Under the pieces are notes generated by a model, which did not search any database, was not told the origin of the DNA, and saw only the letters and a list, made by a program, of their open reading frames with translations. Both the position numbers and the translations under genes were made by a program. From Cryptomeria japonica (lineage: Eukaryota > Streptophyta > Pinopsida > Cupressales > Cupressaceae): a DNA stretch of 64,000 bases. Positions 34,330 through 46,550 of the stretch are shown one piece after another. The stretch covers positions 764,563,413 through 764,627,412 of the forward strand of contig NC_081414.1 in NCBI RefSeq assembly GCF_030272615.1, read 5' to 3'. How positions within the stretch are numbered: position 1 is the stretch's first letter; each line of letters opens with the position of its first letter.

Positions 34330-35250
34330 GCTTTTTCTTCTTGCTTCTTCTTGGCACTTTCGGGAATATAGTGACCAAGGTTATTCTATTGAAGTGTTTA
34401 CACCATGAGGTCAATGGTATTCTTCATGCATGATGAAATATTCCAAATGGTAACCATGGTTGCAATAGCTAAATTTTGATTACCCCCTTTTGTCCTTCTT
34501 TTCCTTCAAGTTGGTAGATTCATCTAGAGGTTTGATATTGCATCCCTTTCTTGAATTTGGTTCCTTCATCTCTTTGCCTTTGGATTCCTGATAGGATTTC
34601 AAACCGTTCTTCCCATTTTCATGCACAACAAATGCATGAGCTTTGGAATTTTTCAAAGTATCCATCTTTATGAGCTTATCTTGCTCATGCATTAGGGACT
34701 CAATGAAAGCATCTAGTGTGGGAATTTTCCAAGTTTTTCCTTTTATAAGCCTAACTGTGTGAAAAGTGAAGACAAATACAACATACTCTGGACCCAATTT
34801 TGACAAAATAGTAAGAATTAATTTATTTTTTGCTTGGATTTATTCTTTTCCATCCTTTTAAATCTAGAGTAATAAGGTCTTGAACTTTGTGAAGAAGTCG
34901 TGAATGTTTCAAAACTTCTCGAATCAAATGATTTGAGCTCATTTTCAAGGATGTGACCTTGCATCTCATCCCACTTCCCAAAAAGAGTCTCCAATGTAGT
35001 CCAAACCTTGTTTGGAGCTATGCATGCTTTGACATATTATGGTAATTTTAGAGACATGGATAAGCACAAGAGACCAAAGGCCTCATACATGTAGCTGAAA
35101 TATTTGGAGTTTTCAACTATATAATTTGGTTCAATCTCTATTGCCATGACCATTTGATACAAGCTTCTATGTTGATCTAAAGTAGAATCTTTGACTACAT
35201 GTGAGAATTGATATAAATTTCATTCTTTCTAATAACTTTGATCTTCTATA
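34330..35250 (-). pseudogene. Ty1/copia gag remnant
   Basis: The frame at 34480-34806 contains GPEYVVFVFTFHTVRLIKGK and the following FIESLMHEQDKLIKM, typical of plant copia gag (UBN2). The minus-strand sequence upstream continues the gag with KVWTTLETLFGKWDEMQGHI at about 34960-35010. A CCHC knuckle was not recognised. It is frameshifted. Confidence 0.8.
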
Positions 35251-35291
35251 CCTACAAAATGATTGTTTATGATCCTTCCCAACTCTCATGT

Positions 35292-35303
35292 GCTCTGATA
35301 TCA
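35292..35303 (-). promoter_or_regulatory. Primer-binding site remnant
   Basis: The plus strand reads gctctgatatca, whose complement tgatatcagagc resembles the tRNA-Met site tggtatcagagc. A candidate LTR start (tgtagctgaac) follows at 35312. Confidence 0.6.
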
Positions 35304-35756
35304 TATAAAAATGTAGCTGAACTTGCATGTAGTATAAATCTAAAAAAAAACAAGAAGTAAAACTTACAAGTAAATATGGGAAAAATTAGAGCAGCGAATG
35401 GAAAAAATAAATTGTCATTAACTTTGCAAAATGTATGAATTATAAAGATCATTTTACACAAAAAACATAAATTATGAAAGAAACGCGTGAACATTTTTAA
35501 GAGGTAGAGTTAAAACTTGAATTCTTCACACCGTAAATTACCAACATGAATAGGAAGTGTGTCATGTTCTGAAATAATATTCCACATAAATTTGGTGTTG
35601 TGTTATGTTCATGTGTTGAATGCTTTGTTCTTTCATTACTACACTATTGCTAATATATTAAGTAAAGGGTTAAAGGAGTAAAAGGTTTAAGTGTTTTAAA
35701 GTTTTATTTTGTGATGTATTCAACCCCCTCCTCTTAGTAATCTTGTATGCTTAAAA

Positions 35757-37340
35757 ATTGGTAACAAAGCTAGATTCCTCTGTAGAAGCTTAATTGCTTG
35801 AGGTAGATCTGGGATGGCAAAATAAGGTTCTAACAAGGCCCCCAAGTTTGATGCAAATAACTACACTTTTTGGAATGTCAGGATGGAGGCTTTATTTTAC
35901 TTCCCTAGGTTTTTGTGTTTGGTAAGCTATTGAAGTTGGATATACTACCCCTAATACTACTCTTACTACCACAACTAACATAAAGGTATATGACTACAAT
36001 GGTAAAGCCAAGAATGATATTTTTAGTAGATTTGTAGATACTGAACTTGTGAAGTTCATGCACCTTAAATAAGGTAAAGAAGTATGGAATAATCTTAATA
36101 GTATTTATGAAGCGATGCAAAGGTGAAGCAAGAAAATATGCAAAACATGAAAAGAAAATTTGAATCCTTGCAGATGTCTGGAGGTGAAGACATTGCCAAA
36201 TACATGTACTATTTGATTGATGTGGTCAATTCCATCTAACTCCTTGGTGGAGAGCTAAAAGAAGATGAAGTAGTTAATAAGGCACTCTTCCCCAATCTTA
36301 TAGTCACAAGGTGTCTTCCTTGAAGAAGCATAATATTTAGATACATACTCTATGAATCAATTATATGATGCTCTAATTGCATTTGAAATGAGAGAATTTG
36401 ATAAAGATGTGCCAAAGAAGGAAACTACTCTCAATGTCTGCAGAAAGGAGATAGGTGAAGCATTTGATCAGAATGAGGCTCTTGATGGTGAAGAAGCAAA
36501 ATTTTTGAGAAGACTCAAGAAGGGATTTGAGATATACAAAGTTAAGTTACCCTCTAAGCATTTTATTTACATAAATATTGGTCGCTATGCTTCTAGGTAT
36601 CCTCTTAGATATCCAAAGGATGATGATAATGTTCCTAAAGAAAACAATTCTAGACAAAAATTTTATGCTAAGATTGAAGGTATATATTCATCTATAGAAG
36701 AGAATTCAAGTAATTTGTGAGGATAAAAATGAATCTCTTTTTATGGTTTTTAATTTTGGCAATAATATTGTTGATTGTGAAAAGTATGAGGAAAGGAAAG
36801 CTTTGAATCATGAGAAGTGTGAGAAAAAGAATTCTCTAAATGTTGATGAATGTGTTTCTAAGAAAATGAATGTTTTGAATGTTGGTAATAGTATTGTTGA
36901 AAAGGGAATGTTCTAAAAATTGATGATAGTATTGTTAAGAAAAATAAAGCTTTGAATGTTGGTGATAGTAATGTTGATCTTGAAAAATGTGAAAAGAAGA
37001 ATAATTTGATATCCATTTCTCCAAAAATTAGTTGTATCTTGAAAATATCCATTCCTCAAGAATAAATAAATGCTTGGATAATTGATAGTAGATTCTCAAA
37101 AAATATGTCTGGTGACAAAAGCACATTCATCAATTTATCAAAATGTGATGGAGGTCTAGTCAAGTTTGGTGATAATACCTCTACTAGGCTATGAGAAAAA
37201 GGAACTATTGGCATTAATGGAAATCATAAGACATTTAATTTTGTATGCTGAAGGTATCTAACACAATATGCTCAACATGGGACAAATCGTTACCAAAGTA
37301 TATACTCTTACATTTCATGTAATGATGGTTATGAAATTAG
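35757..37340 (+). pseudogene. Ty1/copia remnant: gag, knuckle and protease
   Basis: A primer-binding-site-like attggtaacaaagc (35757-35770) precedes ATG 35813 and the gag start APKFDANNYTFWNVRMEAL; its fourth codon is TAA, one C-to-T step from CAA. Gag continues with frameshifts (ENMQNMKRKFESLQMSGGED near 36140) to a better open segment 36352-36720 holding a ruined knuckle (HFIYINIGRYASRYP). The protease block WIIDSRFSKNMSGDKSTF lies near 37075. No integrase or RT follows, so the copy is truncated by later rearrangement at about 37340. Confidence 0.75.
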
Positions 37341-37361
37341 AAAAATAAATTCAAAAATGTT

Positions 37362-37500
37362 GTTGGCAAAGGTGTGGTTGCAAGAACTTTTGAGCACACC
37401 ACAAGACTGAGAAGGGGGGGGGGGGGGTGGGGGGTGAATCAATTCAAACCTTCAAATACTTAAATTTCGATCTTCAAACTTTAAATCATAGGGTAAGTGC
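37362..37500. mobile_element. LTR-start-like segment with poly-G tract
   Basis: The sequence tgttggcaaaggtgtggttg followed by aagactgagaagg, a G-tract of about 15 and ggtgaatcaattcaaacc resembles the start of the LTR at 15655 (aaaactgagaggggggggag then ggtgaatcaattg). It is probably the edge of another decayed copia LTR; the rest is not identifiable. Confidence 0.35.
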
Positions 37501-38480
37501 ACAAAGATGGTGGTAAAAGGGGGGGTATAAGTGGACAATTTTTTTCAGAAATCAGGTGAACCTGGACTTGGAGGCAAAATTTGAAAGTCATCCACTCAAG
37601 ATATGAAGATAATCAAACAATAAATATTGTATTACTATGAATCTAGTTTCCAAACTACTAAAGTTTTTAAAAATTGGATAAGATTAAGGGGGTCAAATCC
37701 TCCACGCACGAAAAACAGACCCTGATTTTTTTGAAAAACATAAGATAGTGTCTGATGTGTGCATAAAAAAAGTCATAGTTAGATTTAGTATTTTGACAAA
37801 TCCTTTGGCATAAAGATAGTTAAGAGTGATCACTAGAAGTTGTGTATTTTTTTGTTGAGTATTTATTATTTTATTTTTTTTCCAATCTAGCACATCCTGA
37901 AAAATAGGTACTTGTTCATGCACGAAGCATAACTTGCATTAAAAAAATCGAAAATACAATTATTTTTTAAATTGTAAAGAATCAAGTGCACTGCAATAAT
38001 ATATAAAGTTTTTTAAATTTGGATAAGCAGATCAAAAGTTATTAAAAAAATGGTACAAGTATGTCTATGTGAACTATGGAGACACTGGTAAAAGAAATTC
38101 AATAATAATATGTTATTGTTGTTCAAGTTTTAAAAAAATTATATGGTTAGAAAGCTTAGAAGATGGGTGAAAATATAGTGGCAATTTTATAAATAACCAC
38201 TTGATGAAGTGTAAACCCGATGATGACAAAGTCGAGAAACCAAGTGGATAAAATAAAACATGTCAAAAAGGAGGGAAATGGAGGGAAATCAAACTTCCAA
38301 CATGTAGCTTTGTCATTCAAGCCTATTTCCAAGCCTAAACAATCAAAAGCATGTACAGGGTACCTATGGTATAAGAAGCGCGTACGCGCTATCTTTACTA
38401 TAAATAGCACGTACGCGGTAATAAAGCTAAATCTACTGTTTAAAATTTGGGAGTGTGTATAATATGATATTGTATATATA
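37501..38480. other. Non-coding interval
   Basis: I see no supportable gene or repeat family. A perfect 14-base palindrome built on gcgcgtacgcgc lies at 38377-38390. Confidence 0.5.
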
Positions 38481-38510
38481 ATATGTGTATATACATATAA
38501 TATATAATAC

Positions 38511-38516
<6 letters not shown>

Positions 38517-38594
<78 letters not shown>
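38517..38594. repeat. (TA)n(TG)n compound microsatellite
   Basis: About 18 TA units run directly into about 20 TG units. Open frames crossing it are compositional artefacts. Confidence 0.95.
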
Positions 38595-38598
<4 letters not shown>

Positions 38599-38681
38599 AT
38601 AATATATAATATATTAAGTATATATAAACACATATGTGTTTATGTATGTGTATTGTCTCCCTCTGTCCCCCCTCTCAAGTG

Positions 38682-38683
<2 letters not shown>

Positions 38684-38726
<43 letters not shown>

Positions 38727-38840
38727 TCTCTCTCCCTCTCTTCTCTTATCCCTTCCTCCATACCCCATCCCTCTCTCTCTTCTTCTCTCCCTCCCCACTC
38801 TTTCTCTCTCCCTACCCCCTTTATCTCCCTTACTTTATAT
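38684..38840. repeat. (CT)n microsatellite and flanking pyrimidine-rich tract
   Basis: A pure CT run (about 38684-38720) is followed by a C/T-rich stretch (ccctctctctccctctc-type) to about 38840. The serine/leucine-rich frames here are not genes. Confidence 0.95.
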
Positions 38841-39517
38841 TGTTTTATTGAAATTAGGTCTGCCATGTAGTGGTCACCATTTGGATGAATAGTAGACCTA
38901 ATAATCCCAAGGTCCACAGTTTGATCTCAAGAGGCTATGCTTTCCTTGATAGACTTACAATTTGACTCAGTGTACAAACCCCATTGTGCATCATCTCTCT
39001 CTATCTATCTATCTGTCTCCCTTTTCCTTCACATTTTATTTACTACAATAGTGTGGGCATTTTTAAGGCCTAGGAGCACGTAAGTGGTATTTATGAGTTC
39101 TAAGTGCGTACAGGGTGAAAAAAAAAATACCGTTGGACTTGCCAACATTTTAGGGACTAAAAATGTGTACACGATTATTAATATACCACATTCACGGTAC
39201 TTAGATATAGTTTTCTTTGCCCAAGAGCCTCAATGGCCTCAAAAGAAGTTTTTGAGGTTGTTGAAGGCCCCATTGCAACTGTGTCTGCACTTCTATCACT
39301 GTTTTATGCATAGAAGCAAGTGAATTTTTTTTTTTGCATGATTTCAAATGATTGAATTGTTGTTCTTATTAGTTTTGTCAATATTATTGTGATTGTTTAA
39401 TTGTTTTGATTCAAAAAAATAATGATAAGATGCATATTTATGGTTATTTGATTGTTTATGAACTTTTGTTTATATATACATGTAATATGATTCTATTTAG
39501 GACAACCAATATCAACC

Positions 39518-40284
39518 ATGGGAAAGAACAAGCGAGGAACGATGGAACAACGAGAGGCTGGAAAGGAATGACAAAGGCAACATATGAAGAAATTACATGA
39601 CATAAGAACAATGGGATAAGAAGGTATGTCATCCTCAACATCTCAATTTGATTTACCAAATGAACATAATGCACCTAATGCAATTGAAGAAGAGACATTT
39701 AATTTACCGTATGAGCCTAATACAATTGAAGAAGAGACCACATTAAATAATCAATTAAATGATGAACATACACTTGCTCTATTTGATGATTTGAATGTAC
39801 ACAATGCATGCAATGCATCGATGTTAACACTTCCTAGAATAATTCGTAGGAAACCAAAGTATCTAATTGACATTGATGAGAATACATTGAAGCCAATGCT
39901 CGATAAAATGAATGAATGAACTTGTAGGAGAATGGTTAAAAGAATATGGCAAAACTATTTTGAAAACTTAAATCAAACCGCAAGATGTCAATTAATTGTT
40001 GAAATGATTAAAAATTTGAATTTTAGAGAGAATGAAAATTCTAGGCCTAAGACCATCCGAAAGTAACAACAAAAGAAATATTGTGAAAATTTTATTTGAT
40101 GCATATCATTCTATTGGTTCAAAATCACATACTAAAGATTCTAATGTTACTCAACATGTCATTACATCAACTATAACGAGTAAGAAAATAAAAAAAGATT
40201 GTTTGATAAGCAATACAAGTAAGTCATCGTTAGTAGAAATACATTAAGTAAAGCATTACAGAGGCGAGACAAAATAGAGGAACC
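39518..40284 (+). pseudogene. Transposase-like gene, N-terminal part (before the copia insertion)
   Basis: From ATG 39518 one frame gives a basic start (MGKNKRGTMEQREAGKE), two stops (TGA 39569, TAA 39602, both one C-to-T step from sense codons) and then about 97 open residues rich in Asn, Glu and Thr, including MLTLPRIIRRKPKYLID. A stop at 39917 and frame changes around 40050-40230 follow. The frame in use at the break (RRDKIEE) joins directly to the frame after the insertion at 55621. The gene is disrupted; this part has no motif that I can identify. Confidence 0.65.
40280..40284. repeat. Target-site duplication gaacc (left)
   Basis: The five bases gaacc precede the LTR start at 40285 and recur at 55621-55625 directly after the right LTR. 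Confidence 0.9.
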
Positions 40285-41861
40285 TATTAGCATATGTGTA
40301 GAATATGTTGATATAATGATATTGTGTTGTCATTGATGTCAATATGCTGAAAGAGAACCGGTAATATGATGAAGAGTGAACCGGTAACATGATAAAGAAT
40401 GAACATGATTATTGAAGCAAGCAACTGACAAAGAGAATTGGTATGATGTTGTGAACCGACATATGTGAAAAAGTGAAGCGGTATGCTTGTCCAAGTGAAC
40501 CGGTATGATGTTGTGAATCAGAACCGGTATGTCAGAATGAGAACCAGTATATGGAATGTTTTGTATCTAGGGTTCATATGGCATAACTACCGGTTGGTAG
40601 TCTCAGCTTCAGGGTTTCCGATTGAAGTGTTTCAAGCCTGTGTGTTTTAACCGATGGCATTGTGTGATATTAGCATTGTAATGGAGATCAGATCGTGTTG
40701 CCACGTCAACCTCATGCACGTGAAGGATCTTGCATGAAGGAGATTGATCCTATCTACCTCGGGAATGTGCGAAGTCTTTGCAAACAGTGGAGAATGCATG
40801 ATGGGTTATCATCTCCAAGAAGCGACGAAGAATGAACAATGGAAAATGTCTTGAGATCTGTTCAAGACCATTGTATTTAAATGCAAAGTGTTCAATGGTC
40901 AGGATTGAATCGACTAAATTTCTCAACCTAAGTGTTTAGGGTTTAGGGTTTAGGGTTTATGCTACTAGCCTATCTATTTCCTATAAGGTCAATGTGGTGT
41001 TTAATGCTGAGGTTGTTGGCAAATGGTGTGTGTGTATCTATGTGCAGAGATACGTGATTCTTGTCATACTAGTTGAGAGGATTGATACCTACATAGTGTG
41101 TGTCCAGAAGGAAGGAACTAAAGAGGATCTACATTGGCATTGAGTAATATTACCAGATCATTGTAATACCTATTGATCTCTAATCACTTCAACAGTTGGA
41201 AAATCCCTGAACAGGGTAGCTTTAATCAGCTTGCTGTAAATCCTTTAACAGGGTGACTCAAAGCCATTGAGTTCATAAAATCCTTTAACAAGGTAACCTC
41301 TGATAGGGTTTAACCCTTAACCGGGTATTCTAGCCATCCCTTAACCGGGTGATCCCTAACAGGATCAGTTCCTAACAGAACTTGTTGGAACTGTCCTTAA
41401 CCGGACTAGGCTTCTAACATAGTGGACTTCTAAAGAGTTCAAAACAACTTGTGGGTATTCATCCCCACCGTGGTTTTTCCCAGTTGGGTTTCCACGTGAA
41501 AAATTTATGTGTCATGTGTGACGTCCTTTTCATGTGATGCTTTGTTGTTTTCTATCAAGCGATGAATCATGTTGATCTAGCAAGTTATTATATCTCCGAT
41601 GATAGATTATCTGTTTATGCATAAGGACAAAATTGAAATGAGGGAGTAGGTTGTATGAAAAGCTAAGAAGATTGACCAGTTTATGTCTTTCACAGTTGCA
41701 CTGTGTTTAACTGGTAGTAATGTGTTTTGGACTGGTGTTAGTGATTGCCAGTAGTTTACAGTCTACAATCAAACCGGTTCAGGAAAATATTTTGTGCCTA
41801 TACTGATTCACCCCCCCTCTCAGTACCAGTTTGGTACTCATTATTCATCACTGAGTTATCA
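40285..41861 (+). repeat. 5' LTR of the copia element, with telomere-like repeats
   Basis: The LTR begins tattagcatatg (tgttggcatatg in the right LTR) and ends gagttatca. At about 40933-40958 it contains three consecutive tttaggg units; the right LTR has two. accggt motifs and aatcctttaacagggt-type repeats are shared with the LTRs at 7500 and 14151. Confidence 0.9.
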
Positions 41862-41863
41862 AT

Positions 41864-41875
41864 TGGTATTAGAGC
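41864..41875 (+). promoter_or_regulatory. Primer-binding site, initiator tRNA-Met type
   Basis: The sequence tggtattagagc lies just after the LTR and differs from the canonical tggtatcagagc by one C-to-T change. Confidence 0.9.
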
Positions 41876-41932
41876 GCCCTCCAAGTCCTCTGTGTTGTAA
41901 GCTTAACCGCTTGAGGGAAAGATCCTATTGTA

Positions 41933-42912
41933 ATGATGAAGAGGGAAGGTCCAACATTCAACAGAGATAACTTTAAAATATGGAAGGACAGAATGAAGAT
42001 ATACATCCGAAGCATGAGTGCTCAACATTGGAGCTATGTTGAGAATGCTTATGTTATCCCTACCGGTACTGTCACCAATGACCAAAAGAGAGAGATTCAG
42101 GAGAATGGGAAAGTCATGGAAGCCCTAATTAGTAGTTTATCTGACATTGAGTTTTTTGATGTCCAGGATAAAGAAAATCCCAAAGAAGTATGGGATACTC
42201 TTGAGAATATCTATGATGGTGATGAGCATGTAAAACAACCTAAGGAAGAAAACCTTAGAGGGAAGTTTGAAGACATGCGGATGGTTGAAGGTGAGACCAT
42301 TCAACAATATGGAGTAAGAATCAAAACTGTTGTTGGAGATATCAAGAGTGCAGGTGGTAAAATGGAAGATTCCACTATTGTTAGCAAAGTTTTGAGATCC
42401 CTATTACTGGTCTATGCAATAAGGGTTGCTGCTATTCAGGAGTTGAGATCAATAGACAAGACTAAGATATCCCTAGACTCCATCATTGCAAAGTTGACAG
42501 CCTATGAGCTAAATAGTTTTGATGGCAGTGTTCAGAAGATTGAATCAACTTTTAGAGCATCTGCTGCACCATCCAGAAAAGGAAAAGAAGCAAGCACTAG
42601 CGATGAACCAAGACAGAGCAGAGAAATGGATGATGAGGAGATTCTGATGGAATTTGAAGCTCTTCTTTCCAAGAGACTTCCTAAGGGAATCGACAAACAC
42701 AGAGGTAAGCTTCCTTTGAAATGATTCTCTTGTAACTGGATAAGACACATCGCTATAAACTGTCCTAATGGTGACAACAAGGACAAACTGGAAAGATTCA
42801 AGAAATTCGAAGGAGGAAACCGAAGAAAATGTTTTGTAGGAGTTGATTAAGGTGTCATAGATGAGGAATCAAAAGATGAAGAAAATGAAGATATTACGTT
42901 TGTTGCTGTCAA
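41933..42912 (+). pseudogene. Ty1/copia gag
   Basis: ATG 41933 opens 263 residues: FNRDNFKIWKDRMKIYIRSM at the start, a middle part with GKFEDMRMVEGETIQQYGVR and MEDSTIVSKVLRSLLLVYAI, and a C-terminal SKRLPKGIDKHRGKLPLK. The TGA at 42722 stands where the first cysteine of the zinc knuckle is expected; the rest of the knuckle (FSCNWIRHIAINC) follows in frame, with a G-to-R change. A second stop (TAA 42847) precedes protease. Confidence 0.88.
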
Positions 42913-42919
42913 GGAGGAT

Positions 42920-43384
42920 GTGCCAGATAAAAAGGCTCTTGTCTCCTGCTTTGATAATTCCAATGAGTGGATTATTGACAATGGTTGTTCTCACCATATG
43001 ACTGGTGACCGGAGTAAGTTTATATCTCTGGAAGAGTATGATGGTGGGGTGGTTCACTTTGGTAATGATGCACCATGTATGGTCAAAGGTAGAGGGTCCA
43101 TCTCTCTTAATGGAAAGAGCAGTGCTAACAATGTGTATTGGGTGGAAGGTCTCAGACACAATCTATTGAGTGTTGCCTAGCTGAATGACAGTGGACTCAT
43201 TCTAGAATTAAAAAATGGAGTGTGCAAAATCAAAGGAAAGAATGGTGAACTGATGGCCACCGGTATGCAGACCAAAGGTAACTTATTTCAGCTGAATGCA
43301 AATATAAGTACATGTCTTATGGCTAAGTTTGATGATAGCTGGATATGACATAGGAGACTCTGCCATGTAAACTTTGATAACATA
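42920..43384 (+). pseudogene. Ty1/copia protease and GAG-pre-integrase
   Basis: WIIDNGCSHHMTGDRSKFIS carries the D-N-G active site. The block YWVEGLRHNLLSVA is followed by an in-frame TAG (43178) where the family has glutamine, and then QLND-like sequence. The integrase zinc-finger start is at 43345, with TGA (43346) in place of tryptophan in the W-H-R-R-L-C-H-V motif. Confidence 0.88.
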
Positions 43385-44502
43385 GTGAAGGCCGGTAAGA
43401 TCAAGGCAATTAGAGGACTGCCAATGCCGAGAAAACTGGTAAATCCTTTGTGCAGAGAATGTCAACTGGGGAAAATGTCTTCCTCAACCTTCAAAGGTAA
43501 ATCTTTCACTGTTGACAACTTACTTGATCTTGTGCATACTGATTTGTGTGGTCCTATGAAAAATAGGAGTGTGCAGGGAGATAGGTATTTTATGATTCTT
43601 ACTGATGATTGCTCAAGAATGATGTGGGTCACATTCTTGAAGGACAAGTCTGAAGCCTTTGGAAAGTTCAAAGCTTTCAGAGCACTGATAGAAAAGGAAA
43701 ATGGTAGAAGAATCAAATGCCTTAGAACTGATCAAGGAGGATAATTCACTTCCAGAGAATTCAACAAATATTGTGAAGAGAATGGCATTAAGAGGCAACT
43801 ATCTGCCCCCCTGGACTCCACATCAGAATGGCCTAGCAGAGAGAAACAACCAGACTATGGCTGAAGCGGCTAGAACTATGTTGATCCAAGGAAAGGTTGC
43901 TCACCTTTTAGAGAGAAGCGGTGAGCACTGCAGTCTATACAATGAACTGGGTACTCATCAAGAAAGGAAAGGATAAGACTCCTTATGAGCACTGGACCGG
44001 TAAGATACTAGTGGTAAGCTACTTCAGAGTGTTTGGTAGTAAATGTTATATCAAGAGGAGTGAACATCAAAGCAAGTTTGATGCAAAATGTCATGAGGGA
44101 ATATTCCTAGGGTATTCCACCAAGAGAAAAGCTCTCAAATGTTTCAACAATAGGACTCAGAGAATTGTTGAAAGCATCAATGTTAGGGTTGATGAAAACT
44201 TTGAGAAATCAGAGGAAACTGGTAGAGAGCATGTAGGAGATGAACTGGTAGTAACCTTCTGGGAACCAGTTGCAAATCAGCCCAGTGCCAGAAATTGTGC
44301 TCCTACATTGGTAGATGCTGATGAAGATGAGGATGATGAAGAAAAGCAAGAGGAAGCTGTTAAAAACATACCTAGGTATGTCAAACTCAATCATGATCAA
44401 AAGTGGATCATAGGAGACAAAGATGCAGGAATTCTTACAAGAAGAAAGGTCAGAGAAAGCTCATGTATAATCTTTGAATTTGAGCCTAAATCATTCAAAT
44501 AG
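43385..44502 (+). pseudogene. Ty1/copia integrase and linker
   Basis: Visible parts are the zinc-binding CRECQLGKM, ILTDDCSRMMWVTFLKDKSE (first catalytic D), LRTDQGG followed by TAA (43741) at the E-F-T-S block, HQNGLAERNN (catalytic E) in another frame, and FRVFGSKCYIKR. The acidic linker DADEDEDDEEKQEE leads to RT. Two frameshifts lie between about 43740 and 43930. Confidence 0.88.
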
Positions 44503-45323
44503 GCACATAAAGATGAAGACTGGATCAAGGCAATGGAGGAGGAACTTGACCAGATAGAGAAGAATGGCACATGGTCTGTGGTACCCAGACCGGAGCATAA
44601 AAATGTCATTGGAACCAAATGGGTCTTCAGAAATAAGCTGAATGAGGATGGCACAATGGTAAGGAACAAGGTCAAACTAGTGTGTAAAGGATATGCCCAA
44701 GAAGAAGGAGAAGACTATGGAGAAACCTTTTCTCCATTAGCAAGATTGGAAGGAGTTTGTATGCTTCTTGTATATGCAACTTTTAAAGGATTCAAGGTAT
44801 ACCAAATGGATGTAAAATCAACAATTTTAAATGGAATACTTGAAGAGGAGGTGTATATAAAGCAACCAAATGGGTTTGCGCTATTAGAAGACAATGACAT
44901 GGTGTGTAGGCTACATAAAGCCTTATATGGATTGAAGTAGGCACCAAGAAAATGGTATGAACACTTGCATTCCCATCTTGTGAAGATTGGATTCGAAAGA
45001 ACAAGTGAAGATAGCAATATCTACTTGAAATCAAAAGGAGATCAGATTTTGATCTGTGAAGTATTTGTTGATGACATAATATTTGGTGGAGATGACAAGA
45101 TGAGTCATGACTTTGCAGATGAGATGAAAAAGGAGTTTGAAATGTCACTCATAGGGGATATTAAGTTCTTCATTGGACTATAGATTCAACAAATGAAAAA
45201 TGGAATATTTATTTCTCAGTCCAAATATGTCAAAGAAGTGTTGAAGACCTTTGGCATGGAAGACAGTAAACCGGTTGGTACACCAATGGTGACCGGTTGT
45301 AAACTATCAAAAGGGGATGGACT
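44503..45323 (+). pseudogene. Ty1/copia reverse transcriptase, interrupted
   Basis: The core is [42 protein letters not shown] followed by TAG (44938) where Q-A-P is expected, and FVDDIIFGGDD with the catalytic pair. A further TAG (45181) replaces the Q after FFIGL. The inserted element at 45324 cuts the region after GDG, before RNase H. Confidence 0.9.
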
Positions 45324-46550
45324 TGTAAAGCGGAAAATCGTGATCGAACCCTAGTTGCTCTCCCCTCTTCCAACTCCGAGGAGAGAGAAGGGAGGTTCGC
45401 TAGGATTCGATGGTTTTCACTTAGGGGAGAGACTTTACATTCAAAAGAGGGGTTGAAACCCACAAGATCCAATCCCACACAATGCAAGATTGGATGCTAA
45501 ATGTGTTTCAAGGGTTAAGAAAGCAAGGCTACCCTCTTTTGTAAAGAATGTGCATAGGAGAATTAAGCTAAGCATGCATGGAAAGTGATAAAGATTCGCT
45601 TATAAACTGAGATAAGGATATAGGATGAAGCTGTAGACCTGGAATTAGCAGTAAAATGTCGATACGACGCTGTCCTGCAAATTTGAGCAAAAGTTGTCGG
45701 GACGATGGTGCCCGGCGCCACGGTCCTCCGAAAAATCCGCGAAACGAAGGGGGATCTGTTCGTCTCTGCACAAGGATTCCAGATCTTCAATTTCAGCCGC
45801 GTACCTACAACCTACACACAGAAAAGCGAAGATGATTGGGGGGTTAGGGATTAGGGGTTTGCCTTTAGGTCAAACCCCGGTTTTGGAATTAACCAAGAAA
45901 TGAGCAAGAGCTGTAAATGTAAATGACTGTAAAACAAGTACTAATACCTTGTTCTAAGGATGTTGGTATCCTTATGTGCGAAGGTTTAGATGTTGTATGT
46001 TGTATGTTGTATGTAGCATGTAGTATGTGATCTCCTCTTCAATGGTTGAATCCTTGACTTGCATGCAACACTTAGCCTTGAATGGAGACTTGAAATGATC
46101 AATTGCTTGAAGGAATGCTTGAATGCTTGAATGCTTGAGTATAGTTTCCATGCCTTTTCCATCATATCGAATGAAAGAGGAAAATGTAGTTTATATACTT
46201 GTCATTTAGGGCTGATAGACTGATTTTCCCGACCTTAGGCCGACCAGGAAAGTTAATTTCCAAATTGCAAACAAAAAGACCCGAGACCCCTTAGGAGACT
46301 GGGCCCAAAATAGGACCCAGGGACCAGGGCGCTGGGCGCCATGGTCCTGAAGGACCAGGGCACTGGGCGCTCTGGTCCCACCTCCCGGGACAGCAGGGTG
46401 CAAGGAGGTTCAGGCCAGGGTGCTTGAAAAATGCAGTTTTCAGTGTCGTGAGCAAGTTTCAGGGTCTCCATTCAGGTTGCGTGTTGCGTCGCCATCGTGA
46501 AGACCGAAATGCAGTCGAAATTGCAAGTGTCACAATTTTAGGATGCTACA
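45324..46550 (-). repeat. 3' LTR of the gag-protease element
   Basis: This matches 51888-53106 with scattered differences, mainly transitions, and one extra 10-base gaatgcttga unit near 46110-46140. It contains tandem tgtatgt motifs near 45995 and three palindromic GC-rich blocks (45700-45726, 46321-46347, 46352-46378). Confidence 0.9.

Larger units (their letters stand above)
21700..35311 (-). mobile_element. Old Ty1/copia remnant, broken by later insertions
   Basis: From high to low coordinates on the minus strand the remnants are a primer-binding site (35292-35303), gag (about 34330-35250), protease and GAG-pre-integrase (33905-34300), integrase (31500-32401), RT (23990-24472) and RNase H (21706-22500). 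The order is collinear with an intact copia element. Three later insertions separate the pieces. Copia LTRs could not be delimited confidently; a candidate start (tgtagctgaac) is at 35312. Confidence 0.85.

Noticed and set aside
38433-38917. Frames across the microsatellites (SLSLSLS, IYIYIY, THTHTH)
   Set aside because: They are pure products of dinucleotide repeats with no flanking coding support.
40928-40960. Telomere or interstitial telomere scar
   Set aside because: Only three units, and the motif is present in both LTRs of the same element, so it is LTR sequence rather than a chromosome end or fusion.
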